Source: Brytella acorum
GTDB lineage: Bacteria; Pseudomonadota; Alphaproteobacteria; Acetobacterales; Acetobacteraceae
NCBI RefSeq assembly: GCF_029309905.1
Contig: NZ_JARBJP010000002.1
Location: 124,001 to 188,000, forward strand
DNA length: 64,000 nt
Direction: 5' to 3'
This document shows, one piece after another, positions 8,566 through 16,229 of the stretch. How positions within the stretch are numbered: the first letter of the stretch is position 1; each line of letters begins with the position of its first letter. The position numbers and the translations under genes were made by a program. The notes under the pieces are model-generated. The model did not search any database and was not told where the DNA came from. It worked only from the letters and a program-made list of their open reading frames with translations.

Positions 8566-9685
8566 AATTCGCTTTCATATGCTCAAAACAGTTCAGGAGA
8601 ATTTTAGCACTTCGCTTCATTGAATCGTTGATCGGATAGTTTGGGATGTCAGCGTCAGTCACATCGGGGCGAAAATGCCTGATAAATGCCGAGAACAATG
8701 AGGTGACGATACCCAGATGAGCGCTCAAATCAATATAACACTCATCCTGCAAAATTTTTTTATCTCTTTTCGCTATTTTCCCGCTATTTTCAGAGCTATT
8801 TAGGTAATTGATAGACTTTTTTAGTGTGTCTCCGTGAATGATTCTACGAAGAACGTAAGTTGACGCTAAAATTTCTGCAAAATTATCATTAATTGACGTA
8901 TCTTCTTCATCAGAAATGACGCATATTTCCACAGGTAGTGGAAAAAAGGTCACAGACTCAGCATTAATAGATTTTGTTATTTCATTTGAAATATATTTTA
9001 TGAGATCTTCTTTTGCTTGATTGAAGTCTGGTCCTATCAAAACGTTTGTGGCGCCAGACAATGAATCGGATACATTGAGTCCAAATATTTCTGCATGACA
9101 CACAATATTTTTCACTGATGCCGATGCATTAGATTTTATTGATGCTATATCCACTTTCACATCGGCAGATGCGGCTTCTCCGGTTACGGAGATGTACATT
9201 CCAGCTCCGTATCTTATATTAACAGTATTTTCTCCAGTGTTTGAATCGGACTCGTTTATAGACAAAGGATTCAGAGTGTTGCTGTCTGTTGAGCTAACGT
9301 TGTTTGGTGCGTAGCTACTAATGGTCGCGCCTATAATTTTTTTATTTTTATCATAGGTGTATAGGACATCAAAGCTGAATAATTGCCTGCAAAGAAAATG
9401 AAAGTAATTAGCGGAAGATTTTACTGATATAAAATCTGAATAATCAATAGAAGCTGATGCTTTGGCATCGATCCATGTGAGATCGCTAATAGAGTGATGC
9501 ATTAAGGCCGATTTAATGATGTCAGTGACCTTGTTTCTATCCGGCATAAATTCTGAAAGTTTACTTAAGGTAGGAACCTCTGCACCCTTCATTGCCTGAT
9601 TTATAAGGTCAGCGACTCTGGAATTTGATTTTTCAGGCTTTAGGGCAATTATTTTGCTGTTATAAATAGACAATGTTTTCTCCAT
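8540..9685 (-). CDS. AT-rich orphan protein, 381 aa
   Basis: Family not recognised. The gene is strikingly AT-rich against high-GC neighbours, with a composition of frequent Asn, Ser, Ile and Lys. No signal peptide or membrane segment is evident. The middle of the protein (IRYGAGMYISVTGEAASADVKVDIASIKSNASASVKN) looks beta-rich. The C-terminal third (GTP-free, with LVTSLFSAFIRHFRPD-like helices) looks helical. It is the only large gene of the mini-island besides the adenine methylase. Low GC and a lone position in a tRNA-bound island suggest recent foreign origin, as often seen for anti-phage or phage-satellite cargo; that role is inference only. Confidence 0.65.
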   Translation of the reverse strand: MEKTLSIYNSKIIALKPEKSNSRVADLINQAMKGAEVPTLSKLSEFMPDRNKVTDIIKSALMHHSISDLTWIDAKASASIDYSDFISVKSSANYFHFLCRQLFSFDVLYTYDKNKKIIGATISSYAPNNVSSTDSNTLNPLSINESDSNTGENTVNIRYGAGMYISVTGEAASADVKVDIASIKSNASASVKNIVCHAEIFGLNVSDSLSGATNVLIGPDFNQAKEDLIKYISNEITKSINAESVTFFPLPVEICVISDEEDTSINDNFAEILASTYVLRRIIHGDTLKKSINYLNSSENSGKIAKRDKKILQDECYIDLSAHLGIVTSLFSAFIRHFRPDVTDADIPNYPINDSMKRSAKILLNCFEHMKANSTPNNLWD

Positions 9686-10091
9686 GCAGAATAATAAATG
9701 CGAACGTCATTGTGATGGTGAGGTCACAAGGAAGATTGTCTCATGTTCTAAAGTTTGTCATTACGTTATTTTACGTTATTTTGATTTTTTTATTTTTATA
9801 ACTTATTTGTGATTTCTTAATGAAACCGTTTTGAGGCGACCTGCGGTTCACCGGATCCTGGACTGGCCGACAGGGAATTGAATAGGCAAAGCGTTGGCGT
9901 CGGGTGAGGATTATGGTGCGCCGGGTCTTTGTGCATGCGCGGGCAACGGAACACGTAGAAGAGGCGCGCCTGCCACAGAGGCGGCGGCGAGCGAACGTCC
10001 GCTCTGAATGAGACGCGTGCACAATCGGCGCAGGACGCATGGGCGACTTATTAAAATATTCAATATAAAATATAGATATGGCAGGTGCGAT
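9686..10091. other. AT-rich upstream region of the orphan gene and island right end
   Basis: No gene seen. At about 9762-9785 an ACGTTATTTT unit is repeated in tandem in a very AT-rich tract, just upstream of the orphan gene, where its promoter or a regulatory site is expected. From about 9840 onward the composition returns to high GC. Confidence 0.45.
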
Positions 10092-10158
10092 TTGCCTTCA
10101 CATGGCAGGGCGCGCAGGTTCAATCCCTGTCGCCCCACCATCCTCAGCTACGGAAAGC
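10092..10158 (+). repeat. Right attachment repeat (decayed tRNA-Val 3' copy)
   Basis: A same-direction, imperfect copy of the anticodon stem to 3' flank of tRNA-Val(CAC) at 6552-6618. It has the T-arm, CCACCA and the CCTCAG flank, but lacks the 5' half of a tRNA and carries substitutions and a one-base deletion in the acceptor strand, so it cannot be a working tRNA. Confidence 0.75.
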
Positions 10159-10210
10159 CGCCAATTTTGCCCGTTTTATTGCGAGGTAACCGGCAATCGT
10201 TGGGAGTGGA

Positions 10211-10390
10211 TCAGGCTTTGCCTGCCTTGATCGCCTTGATGGTGTCGAGGATGTCCAGCCAATAGCCCTGCTGCTTGAGATCCTGCACTTCGAGAGCCGT
10301 TTCGTATTCGCGTGTCGCGATCGTTTCCGCCTCCGCACCGTGCTTGTCGAGCAGGTCATGGGCCGCATGCTCGGTTTTGTTCGTCATCAT
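10211..10390 (-). CDS. Small hypothetical protein, 59 aa
   Basis: An ATG-ATG start at 10390 is preceded by AGGGGAAAAC, a good ribosome-binding site. The product begins MMTNKTEHAAHDLLDKHG and ends DILDTIKAIKAGKA. It is acidic, helical-looking and free of membrane segments. The codon use is that of the core genome. No function can be given. It is the first gene after the mini-island. Confidence 0.6.
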   Translation of the reverse strand: MMTNKTEHAAHDLLDKHGAEAETIATREYETALEVQDLKQQGYWLDILDTIKAIKAGKA

Positions 10391-10449
10391 GTTTTCCCCT
10401 GTGCGTACACCGCTCCGGCCGTGCTGCCGACGCGCATGAAGAGTGAACG

Positions 10450-11403
10450 TTAATGACGTGGCGGGTTTTCTTGCAAGGGCGTTTCGAGACGTGAAAAAGG
10501 AAGAGCGGAGGCGAGCCGGCCCATGATGACGCGCAGATCCTGACGCAGCTCGGCCATGCCTGCGTGAGGCTCGATCGTGTTCTCGTTCATGTAAAGCCTG
10601 CGCGCAATTTCGATCTGCACGGTATGGCGGTTGGCTTCAGGGCGACCGTAGGTCCGGGTGATGTAAGCGCCCGCATAGGGATTGTTGCGCGCAACCTGAT
10701 AGCCACGCATGCGGAACTCGCTTTCGAGGAAGCCCATGATAGACGGCGCGGATGCCGTTCCATGCGCGTCGCCGAGCACGATGTCCGGTGTGGACCGATG
10801 TGTCAGTTCGGGCATCGAATGCACGTCCAGAAGAATGCCTCCGCCAAAGCGCCGAACCGTCTCGTCGAACAAAGCCATCAGTGCATTGTGATAGGGCGTC
10901 CAGCATGTCGCGATACGATGCCGGGCGTCTTCGATGTCGAGGCGTTCGCGGTATATGTTCTGCCCGCCGACGATGCGGGCGATCATCCCAAGGCCGGACC
11001 GGACTTTCGCTGTGTCGGTGATCGCTTCCGTAGGGAGACGTTCCGTAAACATCGTCGGATCAAGCTCCCAGGCCGCCCGGTTCACGTCGCAATAGACGCG
11101 CGGAAAGAGCGCGCAAAGAAGTTGGCCGCCAATGTCGGGAACGTCGGAGACAAGATGATCGACGAAGGCATCTTCACTCTGTCGCAGCGTGAAGAGATCA
11201 AGGCGGGACTGTCTCAGAAAGGATGCCGGATAAGCAATCCCGGAATGTGGGGATGCGACGAGCAGAGGAGTCAGCACAGTCTGCGGACGTCGAATGGAAA
11301 TGGGGTCTAACCATTCAGTCCGGGGAGGAAGGGGCTGTGTCGGGTCCATGGGGTTGGAATATGACGCGTCTTCGGCGGTAAGTCGCCTGCTTCCGTAAGG
11401 CAT
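10450..11403 (-). CDS. N-formylglutamate amidohydrolase family protein
   Basis: Cytosolic amidohydrolase of the HutG-type FGase family, which in histidine breakdown converts N-formylglutamate to glutamate and formate. ASPHSGIAYP near the N-terminus, the VNRAAWELDP segment and GGILLDVHSMPEL in the centre are the family marks and hold probable metal ligands. The frame allows a start at 11403, but the ATG at 11349 (MDPTQPLPPRTEW) fits the family better, giving about 299 residues. No other hut genes are near, so the natural substrate is uncertain. Confidence 0.85.
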   Translation of the reverse strand: MPYGSRRLTAEDASYSNPMDPTQPLPPRTEWLDPISIRRPQTVLTPLLVASPHSGIAYPASFLRQSRLDLFTLRQSEDAFVDHLVSDVPDIGGQLLCALFPRVYCDVNRAAWELDPTMFTERLPTEAITDTAKVRSGLGMIARIVGGQNIYRERLDIEDARHRIATCWTPYHNALMALFDETVRRFGGGILLDVHSMPELTHRSTPDIVLGDAHGTASAPSIMGFLESEFRMRGYQVARNNPYAGAYITRTYGRPEANRHTVQIEIARRLYMNENTIEPHAGMAELRQDLRVIMGRLASALPFSRLETPLQENPPRH

Positions 11404-11493
11404 TCCGCAAGAGACGGAAAAGAGGCAAAAAAAATTACGCCAGGGCTTGTCAGCTTCGCGGCCCCCGATTAAAAGCGCGCCAACGGACCGGAT

Positions 11494-11568
11494 GGGCGCA
11501 TAGCTCAGCGGTAGAGCACTACCTTGACATGGTAGGGGTCACAGGTTCAATCCCTGTTGCGCCCACCA
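11494..11568 (+). tRNA. tRNA-Val (anticodon GAC)
   Basis: Acceptor GGGCGCA/TGCGCCC, D-arm GCTC/GAGC, anticodon stem CTACC/GGTAG around TTGACAT (anticodon GAC), T-arm ACAGG/CCTGT with TTCAATC, discriminator A, encoded CCA. A TTGTCA..TTAAAA promoter-like pair lies just upstream. The 3' part is the attachment site of the 26.1 kb island, and the stop codon of the island integrase lies inside this tRNA gene on the other strand. Confidence 0.97.
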
Positions 11569-12736
11569 TCCGTTCCGGCAGAAAACCAACGGTTTTCTGA
11601 GGCTTATGCATCGGACTGCCATCCTTTGCACTTGAGTCTAGCACGCTGTTAGCACGCATGTTGAAATTTACCATCGATCGGGCTGCCACCCGGTCGATGG
11701 CGCTTGCGACCTCGTCAATAGCCTGCTTGGCGTTTGCGAGGAAGTCCGGACGCACATGCACATAGCGGCCTGTGGTTCGGAGATTCGGCATGGCGTGTCC
11801 CATGAGTGAGGCAACCTCTATCTCTGGCACTCCGCGCGTAATCAATTCAGTCGCCATGGTATGGCGGACTGTGTAGGGCACGATTTCTGGCGGCAACCCT
11901 GCCGATTCGCGCGCCCCTCGCCATGCTCCGTTGATCTTGAGAATCGGGTTGCCCTTGTAGGTCACAAGATGGCCCGAGGGCACGCTCTCAATCCACGATC
12001 TCAAAAACTCCGGCACCGGGATACGTGGTCTCCGCTTCTTCGTTCGAGCACGACCGGGCGGGTTAAGGTCAATCACCCCATGCTCCAGATCGCATTGCTC
12101 ACGAGTGAGTTGCAGAAGCGCCTCAGGGCGTGACGCCGTCCCAATCAGAAGTGCAAGAAACATGCGAAGATGGGGCGGCATATCTGTTTCCCAAAGCCGA
12201 GCCATCTCCTGAATCGTCATAATGCGCTCGCGTCCCTCACCCTCGGGCGGCAGCACAATCGGAATCTGACGATCGATCTCGCCATTCTTCCAGGCCCAGT
12301 TCACAGCGGCAGCGGCGATCCCCATGACGCGGCGGGTATAACCTGCAGAATAACCCTTGCCTCGCAGGCACGAGGCGATGCGCTTCTGCTCGGCCACTGT
12401 GTACCCAGCAACAGAAGCACCGGGCTCCACGCTGTCCAGCATCAGCTCCAGCGCCCTTCTGTTTGGCCCTGAACTTCGGGTTTGCTTGCTGTGATTCTTA
12501 TAGTATCTCAGAAAAACAGATGCTAGACTTGTCTCTAAAACAGGATTATTTCTTCGCTTTGTATGCTCGGTTACATATTCTGCCAGCCTTACTTTCGCCT
12601 CTTGAAGAATATTTGTGCCGAGAGATGCTCGTTTTGTTTGTCTTGTTTTTGCATCATAATGGCATGCGCACCACGCATTTGAGTTGGGACGCTTCCCGAG
12701 AAAGTACTGTCCGATTCTGAAGGTAGCGTTGGGCAT
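11519..12736 (-). CDS. int: Tyrosine recombinase (island integrase)
   Basis: Site-specific recombinase, 405 residues from the ATG at 12736 (MPNATFRIGQYFLGKR); the frame is open far upstream but that stretch overlaps the excisionase gene and is not family-like. The catalytic domain shows TASRPEALLQLTREQCD (first Arg), TVRHTMATELITRG (His/Arg box) and LMGHAMPNLRTTGRYVHV (second His and the Tyr nucleophile). The last residues (VGATGIEPVTPTMSR) are antisense of tRNA-Val(GAC), and the stop codon is in the tRNA. In the excised circle the frame would instead run on through the right end of the island for 37 more residues (see findings). Possible arm-type sites lie inside its 3' end. Confidence 0.93.
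   Translation of the reverse strand: MPNATFRIGQYFLGKRPNSNAWCACHYDAKTRQTKRASLGTNILQEAKVRLAEYVTEHTKRRNNPVLETSLASVFLRYYKNHSKQTRSSGPNRRALELMLDSVEPGASVAGYTVAEQKRIASCLRGKGYSAGYTRRVMGIAAAAVNWAWKNGEIDRQIPIVLPPEGEGRERIMTIQEMARLWETDMPPHLRMFLALLIGTASRPEALLQLTREQCDLEHGVIDLNPPGRARTKKRRPRIPVPEFLRSWIESVPSGHLVTYKGNPILKINGAWRGARESAGLPPEIVPYTVRHTMATELITRGVPEIEVASLMGHAMPNLRTTGRYVHVRPDFLANAKQAIDEVASAIDRVAARSMVNFNMRANSVLDSSAKDGSPMHKPQKTVGFLPERMVGATGIEPVTPTMSR
11524..11572 (+). repeat. attL of the 26 kb island (49-bp direct repeat)
   Basis: The 49 bases from the anticodon loop to four bases past CCA are identical to 37632-37680, in the same direction. This is the core site left by tyrosine-recombinase integration into the tRNA 3' end. 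Confidence 0.93.
11638..11659 (+). repeat. Possible integrase arm-type site (left)
   Basis: AGCACGC occurs twice, spaced by four bases, in a 22-base unit starting CTAGCACGC. A copy with three mismatches lies at 37526-37547 near the right end in the same direction. Paired repeats just inside both ends are typical of integrase arm binding; the role here is inferred. Confidence 0.5.
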
Positions 12737-12906
12737 CGCTCGTTTCTCGTCAGATACTCTGATAAGTGGGAGTTGGTGTATCGTACGCGGCAGCGGATTT
12801 TGAGATACCCGATCTGGCCCGCTTGCCGTTCCCGGCGCAGAGTAATCACCGACACGCCCAAAAGAGCAGCAGCTTCCTTTTCCGTATGAAGAAATCCCGG
12901 AATCAT
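12589..12906 (-). CDS. Excisionase-like helix-turn-helix protein
   Basis: 105 residues. The N-terminal half (FLHTEKEAAALLGVSVITLRRERQAGQIGYLKI followed by RVRYTNSHLSEYL) is a MerR/AlpA-type winged helix of the kind found in recombination directionality factors. The C-terminal half has no likeness to known proteins and overlaps the integrase start by 148 bases, so the functional part may be the first 60 residues. The position just upstream of and in line with the integrase suggests it steers excision of the island and is co-transcribed with the integrase. Confidence 0.7.
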   Translation of the reverse strand: MIPGFLHTEKEAAALLGVSVITLRRERQAGQIGYLKIRCRVRYTNSHLSEYLTRNERCPTLPSESDSTFSGSVPTQMRGAHAIMMQKQDKQNEHLSAQIFFKRRK

Positions 12907-13076
12907 AGGTCATTTCTCGTACAGACGCATAGCCATGCACAACGTTCCTGCAACAGGAACATTCAACGGGATTTGCAAGAGGTCTATCTTGATGGTTCGC
13001 AGATAGCAGATATTGCCCAAATGCTCGTCTCCCCGACAAGCAGCCATCTGGTGACTGGACCTTATCTGCGAAGATG

Positions 13077-13495
13077 AAAGTTCTCCCGATATGGCGTATA
13101 TCCAGTCCAGGCAGGCCGCTAGGTTGTTTCTTTGCGGTTCTGCGTGGGGGTGCGTGTTACGAGCTCGCATCCCCACAATTTGTTATTTCATATGCACATT
13201 CGAATAATAATATCAAATAAAAACCAATAGACCATAATGTCTATTGTAGAAATGCATGCTTTCAATGCGTGCATTATAGTAATGATTGCATTATTTCCAT
13301 GAATGCATGCATTGAAAGCATGCATTCATTCGTCATGAAAGTATGATGCATGCATCATGCATGCAAACTACAGAGCGGATCTACCTCCACATTTTTTCAA
13401 AGGCTTATGCAGATTTCCCCCGAAGCAAGGCCATAGCCTGCCCCCAGTATATCCTGCTCTTCAGTAGAATGCTCCCGGACGCCTTCGGCGGCCTA
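13077..13495. promoter_or_regulatory. Promoter region of xis/int with TGCATGCA repeats
   Basis: No gene supported. At 13251-13275 and 13302-13326 lie two 25-base arms that form a nearly perfect inverted repeat built on AATGCATGC and TTTCAATGC units. A further TGATGCATGCATCA-type palindrome and another ATGCATGC follow up to about 13372. The cluster lies 350-470 bases upstream of the excisionase-like gene, in an AT-rich stretch. Likely roles are operator sites for a regulator of excision or an origin-like iteron set; neither can be shown from sequence. Confidence 0.5.
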
Positions 13496-13520
13496 TGTCA
13501 TTTTCAGAAGACAACTGCAC
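13496..13520 (+). repeat. Left terminal inverted repeat of the Tn402-type element
   Basis: Begins TGTCATTTTCAGAAG and matches the complement of 25610-25634 at 23 of 25 positions. It lies on the tniA side, 118 bases before the tniA start. Confidence 0.9.
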
Positions 13521-13638
13521 CGATTGACGGGGCGTAGTGCCAAGTGTGCAGGCGGCTCCTGACAGTCAAATATCTAAAGTCATCTGCACAAATCTCGACT
13601 ATGCTTAATACTCGTGTGCACTAAAGCGAGATATAGGT

Positions 13639-15318
13639 ATGGAGTCAGACACATCACCAATTGTCGAGCAAGGCGTGGCCACCTTATCCGAAGAGGCATG
13701 GGCACAGGCCCGGCACCGAACGGAAGTCATCGGGCCACTGGTTGCGCTTGAGGTGGTCGGGCATGAAGCCGCCGACGCCGCTGCTCAAGCGCTTGGCCTG
13801 TCCAGGCGGCAGGTGTATGTTCTGATCCGGCGGGGCCGGCAAGGCGCAGGGCTTGTAACAGACCTGGCTCGCGGCCGATCCGACGGCGGGAAAGGCAAGG
13901 GACGTCTGCCGGAGCCGGTCGAGCGCATCATCCGCGAGTTACTGCAAAAGCGCTTTCTGACCAAGCAGAAGCGTAGCCTGGCGGCGTTCCACCGTGAGGT
14001 CGCGCAGGCTTGCAAAGCGCAAAAGCTGCAGGTGCCGACGCGCAACACTGTGGCGTTGCGGATCGCCGGCCTCGATCCGCGCGAGGCAACTCTTCGCCGG
14101 GAAGGCCAGGATGCGTCCCGCAGCCTGCAAGGTGTCGGCGGCGTGCCTCCCGCTATGACCGCGCCGCTGAAGCAGGTGCAGATCGACCACACGGTTATCG
14201 ACCTGATCGTAGTGGACGAGCGCGACCGGCAACCGATTGGCCGTCCTTATCTCACCATCGCCATCGATGTGTTCACCCGTTGTGTGGTCGGCACGGTGGT
14301 CACGTTGGAAGCGCCGTCCGCCGTCTCCGTCGGCCTGTGCCTTGCGCACGCCGCCTGCGACAAGCGCCCATGGCTGGAGGGGATGGACGTGGAAATAGAC
14401 TGGCCAATGAGCGGCAAGCCCATGCTGCTCTACCTGGACAATGCGGCCGAATTCAAGAGCGAGGCGCTGCGCCGTGGCTGCGAGCAGCATGGCATCCAGT
14501 TGGAATATCGTCCGCTCAGGCAGCCGCACTACGGCGGCATCGTGGAGAGGATCATCGGCACGGCGATGCAAATGATCCACGACGAATTGCCGGGAACGAC
14601 CTTCTCCAATCCCGGCCAGCGCGGGGAGTACGCCTCCGAGAAGATGGCTTCCCTGACGCTGCGAGAGTTGGAGCGCTGGCTCGCATTAGCGGTCGGCACC
14701 TATCACGGCTCCGTGCACAGCGGCCTGCTTCAGCCGCCGGCCGCGCGTTGGGCCGAGGCCGTGGCGCGTGCCAGCGTTCCGTCCGTTGTCACCCGCGCCA
14801 CGGCTTTCCTGGTCGATTTCCTGCCAATTATTCGCCGCACCCTGACCCGCACCGGCTTCGTCATCGACCACATCCACTACTACGCCGACGCGGTCAAGCC
14901 GTGGATCGCACGGCGCGACCGCTTGCCCGCTTTCATGATCCGGCGCGACCCGCGCGACATCAGCCGCATCTGGGTGCTGGAACCGGAGGGGCAACACTAC
15001 CTAGAAATCCCCTACCGTACCTTGTCGCACCCGGCTGTCACTCTCTGGGAACAACGGCAGGCGCTTGCGAAACTGCGACAGCAGGGGCGCGATCAGGTGG
15101 ATGAGGCGGCGCTGTTCCGCATGATCGGTCAGATGCGCGAAATCGTGACCACCGCACAGAAGGCCACGCGCAAGGCGCGGCGTGATGCGGATCGCCGCCA
15201 GCACCTCAAGGCGTCAGCACCGCTTGTCAGACCTGCACCGCCGGACGCGAATATGGCTGACCCGCAAGCAGACAACCTGCCGCCGGCGAAACCGTTTGAC
15301 CAAATCGAGGAGTGGTAG
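13639..15318 (+). CDS. tniA: Transposase TniA (DDE)
   Basis: Catalytic subunit of Tn402/Tn5053-type transposition, 559 residues, the usual length. It binds the terminal repeats and joins ends to target. An N-terminal HTH (AAQALGLSRRQVYVLIRRGRQG) precedes the rve/DDE core: Asp in QIDHTVIDLIV (about 182), Asp in LYLDNAAEFKS (about 267) and Glu in HYGGIVERIIG (about 302). The beta-barrel Mu-type C-terminal part and the end ...NLPPAKPFDQIEEW are typical of TniA. It is followed directly by tniB. No damage is visible. Confidence 0.97.
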   Translation: MESDTSPIVEQGVATLSEEAWAQARHRTEVIGPLVALEVVGHEAADAAAQALGLSRRQVYVLIRRGRQGAGLVTDLARGRSDGGKGKGRLPEPVERIIRELLQKRFLTKQKRSLAAFHREVAQACKAQKLQVPTRNTVALRIAGLDPREATLRREGQDASRSLQGVGGVPPAMTAPLKQVQIDHTVIDLIVVDERDRQPIGRPYLTIAIDVFTRCVVGTVVTLEAPSAVSVGLCLAHAACDKRPWLEGMDVEIDWPMSGKPMLLYLDNAAEFKSEALRRGCEQHGIQLEYRPLRQPHYGGIVERIIGTAMQMIHDELPGTTFSNPGQRGEYASEKMASLTLRELERWLALAVGTYHGSVHSGLLQPPAARWAEAVARASVPSVVTRATAFLVDFLPIIRRTLTRTGFVIDHIHYYADAVKPWIARRDRLPAFMIRRDPRDISRIWVLEPEGQHYLEIPYRTLSHPAVTLWEQRQALAKLRQQGRDQVDEAALFRMIGQMREIVTTAQKATRKARRDADRRQHLKASAPLVRPAPPDANMADPQADNLPPAKPFDQIEEW

Positions 15319-15320
15319 CT

Positions 15321-16229
15321 GTGGACGAATATCCCATCATCGACTTGTCCCACCTGCTGCCAGCGGCGCAGGGATTGGCTCGGTTGCCGGCGGAGGAACG
15401 CATCCAGCGTATCCGCGCCGACCGCTGGATCGGCTATTCACGCGCGGTCGAGGCGTTGAACCGGCTGGAAACCCTGTATGCATGGCCAAACAAGCAACGC
15501 ATGCCCAACCTGCTGCTGATCGGCCCGACCAACAACGGCAAGTCGATGATCATCGAGAAGTTCCGCCGCGCACATCCGGCCAGCTCTGAGGCCGATCAGG
15601 AACACATGTCGGTGCTGGTTGTGCAGATGCCGTCCGAGCCGTCGGTGATCCGCTTCTATGTCGCAGTGCTCGCGGCGATGGGTGCGCCATTGCGTCCACG
15701 CCCACGGCTACCGGAAATGGAGCAACTGGCACTGGCGTTGCTGCGTAAGGTCGGCGTGCGCATGCTAGTGATCGATGAGCTGCACAACGTCCTGGCCGGC
15801 AACAGCGTCGACCGTCGGGAATTCCTCAACCTGCTGCGCTTCCTCGGCAACGAGCTGCGCATCCCGCTAGTCGGGGTCGGCACGCGCGACGCCTACCTGG
15901 CGATCCGCTCGGACGATCAGTTGGAAAACCGGTTCGAGCCGATGATGCTGCCGGTGTGGGAGGTCAACGATGATTGCTGCTCATTGTTGGCCAGCTTCGC
16001 GGCATCGCTCCCGCTGCGGCGTCCGTCCCAGATTGCCACGCCGGACATGGCTCGCTACTTGCTTACGCGCTGCGAGGGCACCATCGGCGAACTGGCGCAC
16101 CTACTGATGGCGACGGCCATCGCCGCCGTGGAGAGCGGCGAAGAAGCGATCAACCACCGCACGCTCAGCATGGCCAACTACACCGGCCCCAGTGAGCGGC
16201 GACGCCAGTTCGAGCGGGAACTGATGTGA
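15321..16229 (+). CDS. tniB: Transposition ATPase TniB
   Basis: AAA+ ATPase that works with TniA and TniQ in target choice, 302 residues from the GTG at 15321 (MDEYPIIDLSHLLPAAQG, the usual TniB beginning); an in-frame GTG at 15312 overlaps the tniA stop and is less likely. Walker A is LLIGPTNNGKSM (about residues 66-76) and Walker B is MLVIDELHNV (about 148-156); a sensor-like LVGVGTRDAY follows. It overlaps tniQ by four bases. Confidence 0.95.
   Translation: MDEYPIIDLSHLLPAAQGLARLPAEERIQRIRADRWIGYSRAVEALNRLETLYAWPNKQRMPNLLLIGPTNNGKSMIIEKFRRAHPASSEADQEHMSVLVVQMPSEPSVIRFYVAVLAAMGAPLRPRPRLPEMEQLALALLRKVGVRMLVIDELHNVLAGNSVDRREFLNLLRFLGNELRIPLVGVGTRDAYLAIRSDDQLENRFEPMMLPVWEVNDDCCSLLASFAASLPLRRPSQIATPDMARYLLTRCEGTIGELAHLLMATAIAAVESGEEAINHRTLSMANYTGPSERRRQFERELM

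Larger units (their letters stand above)
6602..10158. mobile_element. Decayed integrated mini-island in tRNA-Val(CAC)
   Basis: About 3.5 kb lie between the tRNA-Val(CAC) 3' end and a degraded same-direction copy of it. The contents are an atypical tRNA-Gln, a D12-class adenine methylase gene, a doubtful small ORF and an AT-rich 381-residue orphan gene. No intact integrase is present. A possible 22-residue integrase tail lies at 6693-6761. The right copy differs from the tRNA by substitutions and an indel, so the island is old and probably immobile. This grouping is inferred from the repeats. Confidence 0.65.

Noticed and set aside
10092..10158. A further tRNA gene at the mini-island right end
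   Set aside because: There is no 5' half, and the acceptor strand has a deletion.
13251..13372. CRISPR array
   Set aside because: Repeats are short palindromes without regular unique spacers, and no cas genes are present.
13343..13537. 64-residue frame across the left end of the Tn402-type element
   Set aside because: Its last part is only translation of the terminal inverted repeat; no domain and no ribosome-binding site.
14010..15104. 364-residue plus-strand frame inside tniA
   Set aside because: Out-of-frame Arg/Ala-rich shadow; tniA in the other frame has the DDE motif.
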